NCBI GenBank assembly: GCA_963971535.1
Contig: OZ020585.1
Location: 22,318,005-22,382,004, forward strand
DNA from: Notolepis coatsorum
Taxonomy: Eukaryota > Chordata > Actinopteri > Aulopiformes > Paralepididae
Length of the DNA stretch: 64,000 nt
Direction of reading: 5' to 3'
Shown in pieces: positions 32,795 through 45,900 of this stretch (position 1 is its first letter; every line of letters begins with the position of its first letter). A model generated the notes under the pieces. The model was given only the letters and a program-made list of their open reading frames with translations. It was not told where the DNA came from and ran no database searches. Made by a program: the position numbers and the translations under genes.

Positions 32795-33055
32795 GCGGCG
32801 AGGGTCTGCGTGGGAGGGACACGCCGCCCCCGTCGCTTCCTGATTCTACTGTGCAGGCGCACCAACCGACCTGTAGGAGTCGCTGTCCACAACGTCTGAT
32901 CCCCACCCACCAGCTTCCCACCCCCTAATACTGCCAATTGTATCAGTATGAACGACCAGCCAAGCTGGTAGTAACGCCGAGAGCTGGGCTCGAACCCAGC
33001 ATCTCCTGCGTTGGTGGCGAGCGCCTTGCCCACTGCGCCACCTAGCCGCTCCTCT
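32795..33055 (-). mobile_element. tRNA-derived SINE (truncated)
   Basis: The minus strand starts with a tRNA-like head at about 33055. It includes an A-box-like TGGCGCAGTGGGC and a B-box-like GGGTTCGAGCCC with proper spacing, followed by a body (GACGTTGTGGACAGCGACTC, then AGGTCGGTTGGTGCGCCTG) shared with the full SINE at 52811-53277. The tail is lost. Confidence 0.85.
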
Positions 33056-33159
33056 CCATCCTTCCTGTAATGGTTCATAGTGTTTTTGAATGGCATCTGC
33101 CAGATTTGGCCCCACATTTACAAAAAAAAAAGTTGAATTCATTAACCACCTCATTCATG

Positions 33160-34250
33160 TTTTTTATAGTCTTACTATTACTAATGAAATGGCTAGGCAT
33201 TTTTATTTTCCATTACCTTATTTAGAATGTCCCATGTGCCCTTTATATTATTTTTATTTTCGCCTAACAATCTATTGTAATAATCTTTCTTAGCCCGTCT
33301 CATAATTAATACTAACTTATTCTTATACACTTTGTATTTAGTTTCAGCAGCCTTTTTTCTACATTTGATAAAATCTCTATAAAGTTTGTTTTTCTTTTTA
33401 CATGCATTCTCTAACCCCTTTGTTATCCATGGTTGTCTATGGTCATTACTTTTTTGTTTATGTTGAACCATTGGGCAGTGCCTATCGTAAAGTGTCCGAT
33501 AGGTATTCAAAAAAGTATTGTAAGCAGCATTGACATCTTCTACATAGACCCCCTTCCATTCTTCATTCCAAAGATCATTCCTGAACATGTTTACAGCATC
33601 TTCCTTTCTTAACCTTTTATATCTGTACCCATTCTCCTCCTTTGTTCTCTTCAATTGACAATCAAAAGTAACAAAAACAGGTAAGTGGTCACTTATATCA
33701 TTTATGACTAATCCACGTATGATGTTATCCTTAAAGCTATTCATAAAAATATTATCTATTAATGTATCAGAGGTTTCTGTTGGCTTGTTGATCAGTGGAT
33801 ATAACCCTCTTCCATACAATAATTCAAGAAAATCTGCTGAAGCCTTATGCTTAGAAACCTTTATAGGTCAATATTATAATCTCCACAAATAATAAATGTC
33901 TTATTTACGTTTACCCTACTCAACAAATCATCCAATGTATCTGTAAATGTTTCTATCATTGACCCAGGTCTCCTGTATATACAAGTAACAATTATATTGC
34001 TTATTTTTTCCATTTCGATTTCCACCGTTAAACATTCCATTAAGTCATCAATTGCCATTGTCATATATCCAACTGGTTTACATTTAAAATCTCCATCCAC
34101 AAAAAGTGCCACACCTCCTGCTTTCTTACTTGTTCTGTTTATATGATATAGTTCATACCCGTCAATGTGGAAATCAACACCCCTTTCAGAGAAAACCCAA
34201 ATAGCAGATATATTTATTTGGAAATGGGAGAATACGGTAACCAGGTCCTT
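33160..34250 (-). pseudogene. LINE ORF2 fragment: APE endonuclease and linker
   Basis: The minus strand reads part of an apurinic-type endonuclease (GYELYHINRTSKKAGGVALF, IVTCIYRRPGS, IICGDYNIDL). After a frame change near 33860 it continues with TLIDNIFMN and NDISDHLPVFVTF, the end of the endonuclease fold with the SDH catalytic motif. A basic linker follows (QPWITKGLENACKKKNKLYR, KKDYYNRLLGENKNNIKGTW). The N-terminal part of the endonuclease and the entire RT are absent. I place it in the APE-type LINEs (jockey/L2/I assemblage) without naming a clade. Confidence 0.8.
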
Positions 34251-34424
34251 AGACAGTCCAGAGAGTTGGCGCACAGACGGGTAGTCCGACAAGCAGGGGA
34301 TCGTGACCAGGGCTAGTAGGTTGTCAGACAGTTCGGGGAGTAGGCGAGTAGCAGGGTAGTCAGACAAGCGGGGGGGTCGTAGCCGGGAGCGGGTTCTCAT
34401 ACAGTCCAGGGGATTAACACAGAG

Positions 34425-34555
34425 AAGAGTAGGGGTGTAACGATGCATCGATTAATTGAAATGCATCGATTCTAATGTGACGATTCAACTGCATCGATTT
34501 GAAAATGTTAGAATCGATTATAATCGAAATTAATCTAAATAATATATATATATTT
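34425..34555. repeat. hAT-like palindromic end
   Basis: Starts TAGGGGTGTAACGATGCATC, followed by several CATCGATT palindromes. GGGGTGTAACG openings with repeated palindromes are common on hAT derivatives in fish. The partner end was not found. Confidence 0.45.
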
Positions 34556-34758
34556 TTTTTTGGTGTGTATTGTTTTTAGTGACCTACTGTATAGTCCATT
34601 CATGCTGAGTGAATCAGTTCCCCAAGCCACATTTGTGTATTCAAATTTTTTTGGGGAATTAACTGAGCAGGGTGTGAAGCCAGGTAGGGAACTGTGAGCA
34701 AAGGAGGACAAGACAAGTTAGGTAAAGCAATTGAACAAGGACTGACATGAGACTAAGG

Positions 34759-35406
34759 CCCTGTTTAGACGGAAGCGCTAGCAGGTGAATCCGCAAAAAA
34801 AAAAATTCGGATGTGCCTTTCGTTTATACGGAAACAGCGTTTTTACGGGGAGAAACCGCAAAAAAGTGAGACCACCTTCCTGGGTGGAATTCCTAGAAAC
34901 GATAAACCTTTGCGCTATCATCTAAACTGTCAAACCGCATAAAACGATGACGAAAGGGTTGTCAAGGCTCTCGTCGCGCGTACTGCTTACATCACAGGCA
35001 TGCGCCAGTAGCCTAGAAGCGTAAACAAAGCATGTCTGATTCTATCCATGGCGATCACCTGAAGGCTACATTGGCAGTACTTTTAAATACACAAGAATCT
35101 GTCCCGCGGCTATCACAACTATTAGTGACTGGACCCACTGTCTGTGAGTGACTCTGCTTTGGTCCAATCACATTCCCCACCCACAGTCTGCGAATAAGAG
35201 GCAGAGTAGGGCGGGTCTTCACAGCACGTCATGTGACATATGCGCCAATCGTGTGACAGCGGGGCTCCGTCGTCTCGAGTCGTTACAGCCTTGTCTGCAC
35301 GGAGAATTCCATCCCAAAACGCTAGTCTAAACGCAAAATTAAAAGTGAGACCGCAAGACGACTTTTGCGGTTTCTGTTCAGACTCTCTCCGTCTAAACGT
35401 AGCCTA
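34759..35406. mobile_element. MITE with GTTTAGACGG inverted ends
   Basis: Left end AAGGCCCTGTTTAGACGGA; right end, inverted, AGGCTACGTTTAGACGGAG. The two share the GTTTAGACGG core, and internal subterminal AACCGCAAAA motifs also mirror each other. Flanking bases (TAA left, TAT right) do not give a clear target duplication, so PIF/Harbinger and hAT remain alternatives. No transposase. Confidence 0.65.
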
Positions 35407-36425
35407 TAAGCAAGAGTATAAGGACTAACTGAAACTACGATCTGGCAGCCTCATGACATCTGAGCCAGGTCTAAATAGGAAGAGCAATCAGCCGGCAGAT
35501 GTCAATCAGCTGGTCCTCCGGTCTTCACACACCTGCGCCCCATCCTGTACTTAGGAGAGAGAGAGAGGATTATAGAATACGGGAAGCCTGGAGGCTTGGA
35601 GGTGCATGACATGAAGTAGAGGATGCCTTGACCCATTGGCAGCGCTTTTCCTGTAAAATAATGAACGTTTTAGCAATAGATGAAAGAAATGAAAACAAAA
35701 TGATCCCTTTTCATTTTGACAAGCTAATCTGCCAGGATAGTCCGTTTGTAGCAATAGTGTAGCAGTGTAGAGATAGTGAAATAGGGCAATCCAATATCCC
35801 CCCCCCCCCCCCCCCCATGCCCTCCTATGCTCTCAACGTTTTACTTTGCCAGTTGAGGGATCCAATTGCTTCCAAAACTCCCACCAAAAAAAGCAATGTT
35901 AAGGACAGTTAACCATACTATCTTCATCCTGTACTTCCCTTCTATAATAAACCAAATTGCCTTAATGGCTGGATGGACATGTATGTTGAGCAGAAGGACC
36001 ACATTTCATATAGCTGGAGGGAGCAATTCTGCTGGCCCTCCAATTAATGGCCCTCAACACCTTGTCTCTCTATAAGAGGATGGGTCTGCTTTTTATTATC
36101 AGCAGCTTTTTTTCTCCAGACGGCTGTCTCCTGTCCCGTCAAACTAAACATCCGTTACACACACATATGCACATGCATAGGCACACACACACAGACACAT
36201 GCACACATACAGTACACACATGTATACACACACACATTACCCTCCCCAACAACACACGTGTCTCAACACACACCCTTATCATCTGATATTTTTTATATGA
36301 TGTCACGTTATTGTTGTTGTTTTCTTATGTTCTGACATTATCCTATTGCTTGCATTGCATATTTTCTACAAATGTTTTGTGTGTGTGTGCGTCCGTGTAC
36401 AATACATACACATGCATGATGCATT

Positions 36426-36505
<80 letters not shown>

Positions 36506-36842
36506 CGTGCGTGCAAAAGCTAAGGCATTGGCAAAATTCAGCTCTATATCTGTCGGAGCAGTTGAAGTAGACGATGCTTCCTGTATTCATACACAGAGAT
36601 TCCAAGTTTGTTTGTGCATCTATTATTGTTTGTGTTCAAGGTATTTTGTCTAAAATGTGAAAACAAATAAAATGTGTGTAGATGTGTGTGTGAATGTACT
36701 GTATGTGTGTGTGTCTATTGTGTGTGATGGCTTTATGCATGTATACTGTATGTACCTGTAAAATTAATGAAGGGGGAATAAGGGTGGGGGTGTAGTGGGA
36801 GGTGGAGAGAATGTAAGGGTGCCTGCATGGGTGTCGGTGTGC

Positions 36843-36877
<35 letters not shown>

Positions 36878-38479
36878 TCCCAGCAGCTGTGTTTAGGGAT
36901 CGCTACTTTTTCAATGAAATTATATGAAAATAATGATGGAAAAAATAGCAATCCCTATTTGCAATCCTTATCTCCATTTTCTCATCTACATAATTCCATC
37001 AAGCTGTAATTAACAACACAATGGCATCATGGGAACTCGTTGACTATAACTGTCAAACTAAATGAATGTGTGCAAAACAGTTTACATATGTGTGAGATTA
37101 TGTGCAAAATAAATCAGCGTTGTTTTTAGGTGAAGTGTCCCTTTAACATGCATAATATAATGTAGTGTGACTTGGGTTCCATCCGTCAAACCCCTTGGGG
37201 GCTTTGTGGCTCTTCCATGCATGTTTTAGATACTACTGCCTAATGATGTATTTTAATGCAAAATAACACACAAATAAATCTCAGTGCTATTCGTCTCTAG
37301 GTTTACTATACTGGTATTAGATATTGCTGTTGCGTACTACTGTTGTTACATATTCAATTACATCACACTTAGGGGAAAGTCTTAATACTCCAATGATGAA
37401 AACAATGTCCCTTTTATGACACACCCGGGATGATGTGAGATATGAGTAACAATCATCATAAGTTACGTCGATAAATGTTTGAAGTTTGAGATGTATTTGC
37501 ACATACAGTAATTAAAAACAACAATAACGGAGCACAAGGGATTAAAGGAGGATATGCAGGGAGAGCAATGACACCCAGAGGGCTTATCCACCCAGGCGGC
37601 CAGGCCGCCTCAAACTGACACCACAAACAAGGGAAATTAAAATGTCACAAATAAATGGGCGATAAGAGAGAAGGAAAAGCAACAAGATGCAATGGTAATG
37701 ATGATCAGGGACTGTTTACTTTATATGTGTTATTCAGATTCAATGTTTTTTTTATTCATAATGATATTCAGATATATTTTATATTCAGATTCTATTTATT
37801 TTATTCACATTTTATATTCAGATTTTTATTGCATATATGTATTCCTATATTTCCTGTTACCCTGCCTGTACATGTACACCCCTCCCCCTTACAGTAGCAC
37901 TGTTCAAACAGCGTATTGCCCTCAATGCTGCAAATACTATTATGTATTAACATTGTGTATTAGTAAATTGTTATCTATTGTTAACTATCCATTGGCACCT
38001 TCAGCCTTGCACCACTGACACCTTATTATCTCAGAGTTGTGTATTTTGCAATATCTCAGGCTGAATTATACTGTTATATTATTGAATTATACTCAGTGGT
38101 GGCCTACATTGACTAACACTGCCAAGTGTTGGAATCAATATTGACAGGAAATCGACCTCGACTAGTTTCCGCAGGTTCCCAACACTGTAACACACAACAG
38201 TCGATGAAGGTATAACAGAGATAGATATTTATTTGGAAATGTAATTACAGAGCAAACTAAATACAATAGGGAATGGCCTTTTTTACGACCAGCTTGCCAC
38301 TGGCCAGAATTTGGTGCTGGTATGGCGTTGGGAGCCCTCATGCACCATGTAGCAGCCTGTAGGGAAAGGAGGGAGGTGTCCTTTCCTACCGGCTATCTGA
38401 GCAAGAGACACGTGACTAGTGTGCTGTAATGGTGGCAGGTCATTACATCATCACGCACCTATGATAAACTTGGACATGG
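35407..38479. other. Gene-poor stretch with microsatellites
   Basis: Holds a poly-C tract (35799-35816), a CA-rich block (36160-36260), long (GT)n at 36431-36500 and (GT)n at 36845-36874. About 36880-37560 is unique AT-rich DNA with TAATTA-type sites and no coding signature. About 38100-38470 has an AATAAA on the minus strand and could be an old LTR, but neither boundary is convincing. Confidence 0.45.
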
Positions 38480-38527
38480 GCGGGTTTTATTGATTGATTG
38501 AAAACTTTATTAACAGATTGCAGAATG
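38480..38527 (-). mobile_element. 3' end of host LINE (distal piece)
   Basis: The minus strand reads CATTCTGCAATCTGTTAATA then AAGTTTTCAATCAATCAATC, the LINE tail also present at 48984-49033. It is the end of the minus-strand LINE whose remaining parts are at 47662-48096 and 49034-49190. Confidence 0.85.
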
Positions 38528-38532
38528 GGTAC

Positions 38533-39934
38533 TGTTGTGAAGGATCAGATTAAACCGAATATGTATATTTATTTATATATATATATTTAATTGTATTTGT
38601 ATATCGTTTGATATCCCCTGTATATTCCTTGTACAATATGCATTGAATATCCCCGTTTCTACTAAACAGCCCATAATAGTTTCATTCTACCATTGGACTA
38701 GAACCTGGCGCCAGGTTGCCATACCCCTAGGTTCAAGTTCAATCGTGCCGCCTAACATGTCGAGGCAGCCCCCGGTTCCGCGCAGTAATATGCCGGGCAA
38801 AATACGTGTGGTACTATTTGTTCATAGCGCATATATATATGACGCTCGTAAAGTAGAACTTTCTTTTTAGTCCAGTTCTTTACCCTCCAACAGAGTGACA
38901 GACGCAAAAGCCTCCCCACGAAGCACGTGCGGTGTAGTAGGGCCTACTTGGCCCAGAATAGGCATTGAGATATCGTGTAGATTAATAGTTGAATGGTCAT
39001 AGTTTGGCACCATACCGTCGAGTTGGACGTATTCTATTAAGCTAATAATAGTCTATTTATGTATGGTGCATCGTTCGGTTCGAGTTCTACAGTTATCAGT
39101 ACCCCCATCGTTCCTGACGTTATCTGGACGCTTATCCAGGCTGGTCAGACCCCTAGTGGTGATTGCATCCGAGGAGCTCCGGGTCAAGAGCGACTGGACC
39201 TGTATATTGGATTACTCTACCCGACGACGGCGAGCCTTCCACGGCTCTTGGATTATGCTTTATGTGCTTTGATTATTCCATGGATAAAGGCCAACACTGT
39301 CGAGTGTTGGAATTACCCCCCGGAGAGGACTACAGGTGAGGCGGCGCTCTACACGTGAGGTCGCACCACGTCTCTCCGTTGTGGACCGGCAGATACCGTT
39401 CCACAGAGGGTCCAGCTGTGTTCGTCTACGGCCCGAGGTTCTGTGGGCACTGGGTCTAAGACTTTGGATTCTCCCAAGACACCGTCGGCCAGATGGGATA
39501 CCGCCAGCGACTTCTCTAACCCCCCCCTCCTACTGTCTTACAACCAGCGGGACCCCCCCCCCCCCATAGTGTATCCAGCTATAATTATTTAAGTACTATC
39601 GCTATCGTTTCCTAAATATTCCAGGTTGTATACTTACTCCCTGCGCAACCAGAGATTGGACATTCAATGTTGATTTACCTACGAATACTCATTTGCCATA
39701 AAAGTGCATACTTAACATTTCAAATCATAAATGTAATTAAGTGAATATTGTGTACACCCTTTGCTGTATTAAATATTCGATTTGGTCCATTTGTGTTGGT
39801 TCGTTTCATCAGGTGGGAAAGTGTTCATCATACTTATATCTTGTACTGGGTGGCCAGAAGTTAAAGTACATGAGGTAGTGGTATTAAATATCATATCTAA
39901 CAATACAGTCAGGGAATTGTACCCCTCAGCTACA
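38533..39934 (+). repeat. BEL 5' LTR
   Basis: 1402 bp, TG...CA. A TATA-like ATATATATATTTAA lies about 40 bases in (38574-38590), near the LTR start. A poly-C tract at 39548-39565 is shorter than in the 3' copy. It supplies promoter and polyadenylation signals for the element. Confidence 0.95.
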
Positions 39935-39936
39935 AT

Positions 39937-39953
39937 TGGTCCTTCGAGCCGGA
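39937..39953 (+). promoter_or_regulatory. BEL primer binding site (tRNA-Tyr)
   Basis: TGGTCCTTCGAGCCGGA, two bases after the LTR, is complementary to the 3' end of vertebrate tRNA-Tyr(GTA) including CCA (17 of 17). First-strand DNA synthesis would start here. Confidence 0.9.
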
Positions 39954-39978
39954 GGGTAACTAGTGTAATATTAATATA

Positions 39979-42900
39979 GTGTTATTAATATCGAAATGGC
40001 CTATGATGAACACTCCACGAAACGATCCTCCTAACCTAGAACGCCCGCGGCGCAGACGACAGACACCTCAGTACTTAGAGGCTTACACTGTCAGTCAACT
40101 ACCTAGCCTTCGACAAACGGTAAACGTAGTAAAAGTAGAAAGTAAAATTATGTCTGACCTTAACGACCAGGTTTCCCCGACCACAGAGGCCCTAGTAGGT
40201 CCTAATGTAACTGACCAAGCCCACGGTGGAGACCAGGAGGGAATTGACATGCCTTTACCCCCCGCCACTACTAAAGAAGTAGTCCCCGACACGCCCCGGG
40301 AGGAAGACAACCCTACAGAGAGAGAACTCTGCACGGAAGAAGAAGAGGAGAGCGCCGAGGAACTAGAGCTCCAGGACTCCCCAACGAGTACCCCCAGGAG
40401 CGGTTCACGCAGGAGCGGCTCACCTCCACTACCGCCTTCCCCCAGCGAAGCGGAGAGGATACTACAACAGGCGTTCCTCATCAGCCTGACAGCCTCTACC
40501 GAACGCGATCGGCTCCAATCACAGACGCTTAGCGAGCGCGAACGTCTCCAAGCCCAGGCGACCAGCGAGCGCGAACACCTCCAAGCACAGCAACGGAGCG
40601 AAGAACAGCGCACAAGTCTGGAGATGAGACGCTTCCAGATGGAAGAGAATATGGCAAGAGACCGCGCCGACGCCCAGCGCACCGCTGCCGGTGCCCAAAG
40701 AGACGCAGAGCGCGACAGACTACAAGCGCAACTAATAGAGCAGCTGATCAAAAGGACAACTCCCTCTCCCTCCGCCAGGGGATCAAGGAACTCGTCGAGA
40801 CAGCAGTCAAGAGCAGCGTCACCGCAACGAGCAAGCGACCCTGAACTTGACCAACAGACCGAGTCTAGACCCCCCGCAGACCCCCTTCCCATACCGGTCC
40901 AAACGAGACCCAGCTACAAGGAAGGAGCGGCCTACACTGCGGAGAAGCCAAATAAACGATTACAAGATCTGGAAGATTTGATAGAAGAAGAAGAGGGAGA
41001 AGAGGAGAACCAAGCCCGACGACAGCACAGTACTCCACCGGACCAGGAGGTCCCATACAGTCCAGGCTATACCCCCGCGGCGCTGCGCTACAGACCCCCG
41101 ACTCTATTTACGGGTGAGCACGACGCACGACCAGCCCCGAGGAACAGTACCTGGACCAGCGGGCCATGGTACCCTGCCAGTACCGGCCCACAGCGAGGCG
41201 CAAGAGGGGACTCGCCCAGGAGGTCTCTCCCCCAACGCTCGCCGATGTATTCGCCATCCACGGCGTCATACAACGCCACGCCATCAATCCCAGACTTCGC
41301 CTATGAGAGTCGAGCACAGTACACGGAGCTCCGGATGTGCTTAGAGACAATGCTGGCGGATGTCATTGATGAACGCCACAAGTATGCAATATTATTGAAG
41401 CACCTGAAAGTACAGCGAGCACACAATATAGCGCTAGCCTATGCTACCTCCTCGACCCCATACACAGCGGCCCTTGCAGCGCTGGATCAAAGATATGGAC
41501 GTATATGGGATTACGTAATCCAGGAGATAAGGCATATTGACCGCCTACCCCCAGCCACAGACAATCGCTCACTAGATGACCTGTCAATCAAAGTGCAGTC
41601 CCTGGTGGGGATGCTGGGAGCTCAACGGGAGAAGGGCAGGCATGAGCTGTACGCCAACTCTAACGTTGAGAGGATTTTGGAGAAGCTGCCACCCGCAAGA
41701 CAGGATCGCTTTCGGCGACAGAGGGACTACCGAGATCCCGACGGCCCCGAGCCATCCCTCCTTGATCTGGCCGACTTCCTGGCGAGAGAGGTCAGCAGCT
41801 TACGACTGGACACCTTCGGGCGGAGCACGCCAAGCTCCAGAGAGGGACCCAGGAGAATAAATGATGGAAGAAGATCGGTGACTGCCATGCACATATCAGA
41901 GTCAGTACCGAGCAGTAAGAGTCACAGCACCCCCTCGAGGAAGGAGAAGTGGAAGATAGCGTGTCCGTACTGTGAGAAAGAACACTGGCTGTCACAATGT
42001 GACACATTCACAAAGATGAATGCAGAAGAAGTGAGCCAATGGATAAAGTCCAACCGGCGCTGTTATCGATGTGCGCGGCCCCACATGGCAGCCGAATGCC
42101 GCCTAAAGAAAAGGTGCAGCCGGTGCGATGGAGCCCATCTAGATATACTACACGATAGTAACGGAAGACGGCCTACACCTGCACCACGGAGCGGCACCAA
42201 GGCAAGTGTCATGTACATTGACCCCGCCAGCAGCAACGGAGCTCAAGTGCTCTTAAAGGTAGTCCGTGTGACATTGAGCTACCAGGATAAAGTCATGGAC
42301 ACTTACGCCGTCCTTGAAGGGTCAGAGAAGACCCTTCTGCTCGCCTCCGCTGCGACTCAACTGGGACTGCGGGGGAGCAAGAACGAAATGACGATTCGGA
42401 CAATAAGAAGAGATTTAAAGACGATAAAGGGCGAGAATGTCTCCTTCACTATCGCAGCCAACGGGCAGCCAGAGCGACAGTACAAGATCACAAATGCTTT
42501 CACCAGCCAAGAAATAGGACTCTCGCAGTACACCTACCCTGTCACCAAGTTGATGGATAAATATGTGCACCTGCGCCAATTACCTATCCCGCTCATAAAC
42601 GGCGCTACCCCGACCCTGTTGATAGGCTCCGACCATGCAGAACTCATAGTCCCGATTGACCGGGTCCATACCGGTCCCCGAGGCTGTCCTGCAGCCGTCG
42701 AGACCCGCTTAGGATGGACATTACAAGGCCCCCTCGCTAAATCTCTCAACCGAACCGCAGCCACTAGCTGCTTCCACTCCCGAACGACAGAAGAAGACAC
42801 CACTCTCCTGCAGCATGTCGAGAGGCTATGGACCCTAGAGACAATGCCCTTTAAGAACGAAAAGAAAGACATTCGCTCTAAAGAAGACATTTACGCCATC

Positions 42901-45900
42901 CACCTACTCGAGCAGGGGACAAAGAGAGTCACAGTCGGCGGAGTGATGAGATACGCAACTCCACTCCTGAGGAGAGAGGGAATGCCCCCCTTTCACGCAA
43001 AGAAAGACGCCACGGAGCGCTATCTACTGAACACAGAGCGGCGCCTAGCCAAAGACCCCGCTCAACAGAGTGTGTACCGAGCTGAGATTGAGAAGCTAAT
43101 CACAGCGGGACACGTAACAAAGATTGACATTAAAGAGGCCGATCAGACGACCGAATCATGGTACGTGCCGCATCACAAGGTCCATCACAATGGCAAGGAT
43201 CGCATTGTGTTTAACTGCAGCTACCAGATCGGATCCCAAAATCTGAATAAAGAGCTCTTGCCCGGCCCCACACTCGGCCCCTCCCTACTAGGCGTGCTAC
43301 TGCGCTTCCGCCAGGACAAGGTGGCTATAAGCGGGGATATCAAAGGGATGTTCTTGCAAGTGAGACTAGTAGAGGAGGACAAGCCTCTGCTACGGTTCCT
43401 ATGGAGAGAGAAGATCGGAGATGAGAACCCATCCATCTACCAGTGGGAAGTACTCCCCTTCGGAACCACATGCAGCCCGTGCTGTGCTACATTTGCACTA
43501 CAGAAACACGTCACAGAGGACCCAGCAGCAGATGAAGAGGTCCAACACAGTGTGAAGAACAGTTTCTACGTAGACAACTGTCTACAAAGCGTCTCGACTC
43601 AAGAAGAAGCCGAGGCTCTCCTAATCAAGTTACGCGCCTCCCTAATCAAAGGAGGCTTTGATCTCAGGCAGTGGGCCAGCAGTGACCCGCACGTATTGCG
43701 CAGCCTCTCCTCCGCAGACAAGGCTGCCAGCAGCGAGACCTGGATGGCGACAATCCCAGGAGAAGCCCAAGAAATGACACTAGGATTAGTCTGGCGCTTC
43801 AAAACAGACTCGCTCCACTATAGACACAAACCCTTGGCTCCAGAGCAAGGAAGGTCGGCGGCGATACCGACCACCAGACGGAGTGTGTACAGAACACTCG
43901 CCAGACAATATGACCCGTTGGGATGTATTCTACCTTACACCACCAGGGCAAAGATGATTGTACGAGCACTATGGGACAAGGACCAGGGCTGGGACGACCC
44001 AATACCCGCACACCTTGCCTCAACATGGAGAGAGTGGGAGATGGAACTCCGCTCACTCCCAGGTGTCAACATACGCCGCAGCTACTTCCCATCCACAGTG
44101 AGGCCAGAGACATGCGAGATTGAGCTACACGTCTTCAGCGATGCCTCCGAAGTAGCCTACGGATCGGTTGCTTATTTACGTGCCCAAGAGATGGGAGGAG
44201 AGATACACACTGCTTTCATACTGGCCCGCTCAAGGATAGCCCCACGTAAGCAACAATCTATCCCACGTCTAGAGCTCTGCGCAGCCCTCGCAGGAGCGCA
44301 TCTAGCCACGTTAATCCAACGTGAACTCACCATTCCGGTGCATAGAACAATCTTGTGGTCAGATTCCACGACAGTACTCACATGGATTAAGTCTGATTCA
44401 TGCAGATACAAAGTCTTCGTGGGAGTCAGAGTCACCGAGATTCAGGAACTAACAGAAGAAGCAAGCTGGAGATATGTGGATACCAAACACAACCCAGCTG
44501 ACGTCATCACCCGGGGAATGTCCCTGGATGACCTAACCCGTCACAACATCTACAGTGACGGACCAGCATTCCTCCAGCTCCCGGAAGGAGACTGGCCCAC
44601 GCCCACCCCGAGGGAAGCAAGTAGAGAGGAGGCTGAGAACAAGAAGCCTATGTTCTGTGGACTGAGCACTGTCGCCTCCACAGACACGAACATAGATGAC
44701 TGCATTACCCTAGAGAGTGCGCAACAAAGGACATTCCTGCGGCACCACCCAGAGATTCAGTCCACCACTGACATGTCAGCAGCTGACTACGAAGAAGCAG
44801 AACTTCTTCTACTACAACGAGCCCAGAGAGACTCGTTCCCCGATGAGCTAGACTGTCTACAGGGAGGAAACCCCGTCCCATCAGACAGCAGACTGATTCA
44901 CCTGGCACCAGAGAGTGACGCACATAATCTCATCAGAGTGGGTGGTCGCCTGCGGAGAGCCCCCGATCTACCAGATGACATTAAGCACCCGATCGTCTTG
45001 AACAGCCGACACAAGGTCACAGAGCTGATCATAAAGAAATACGACGAGGATGTGCACCACGCCGGAGCAGAGAGAGTCTTCGCGGAGATCAGACGTCGTT
45101 ATTGGATATTACAAGGGAGAGAAGCAGTACGGCGCTTCCAGCGAACCTGTCTAGACTGCCGTAAGTGGCGCGCGCAGCCCAGCATACCACGGATGGCTGA
45201 CCTACCCCCCTGTTGCCTCCGAATCGGCGACAAGCCATTCCACTCCACAGGCATGGACTGTTTTGGCCCGTTGTATATAAAAAGAGGAAGAGGCACCGAG
45301 AAGCGGTGGGGTATTGTATTCAAATGCATGACCACCAGAGCGATACATATCGAGCTCCTTCCGACCATGAGCACAGACTCATTCCTTATGGCCTTCCGGA
45401 GATTCATATCATGGAAAGGACAATCGTCTACATTGTTGTCTGATCACGGGACCAACTTCAAAGGCGGAGAAAGAGAGCTGAGAGAGAGCTTCCAAGCTAT
45501 GGGCCCAGAACTTAAGACCCACCTCGCTCCAGCCCAGGTTGACTTCCAGTTTAATCCCCCGAACGCACCCCACTTCGGTGGAACCTGGGAACGAGAAGTA
45601 CGTTCTATAAAGACAGCCCTGTATGCCGTACTCGGAGCCCAGACTGTGGCAGAGGAAGTCCTAATGACAGTCCTCACGGAGATCGAGGGAGTATTGAACT
45701 CCAAACCCCTCGGTTACGTCTCCAGTGATGTAGCAGATGTCGACCCAGTCACCCCCAACACACTCCTAATGGGGCGGCTGGACCCCGCGCTACCCCAGAC
45801 AATGTACAGGCCCGAAGAAGCGAACGGCCGAAGAATGTGGAGGTACAGCCAAGTACTAGCTGACAAGTTTTGGAGCAGCTTCCTACTTCACTACCTACCG

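Noticed and set aside
32795..33055. Functional tRNA gene
   Set aside because: The anticodon region and acceptor stem do not form a proper tRNA, and a SINE body follows. The same holds for 52811 and 53858.
38097..38470. Solo LTR on the minus strand
   Set aside because: An AATAAA and a possible CA end are present, but I found no matching TG start, TATA box or target duplication.
40095..40892. A 265-codon minus-strand frame
   Set aside because: It is the antisense shadow of the BEL gag region; the Ser/Arg-rich composition mirrors the coiled-coil codons.
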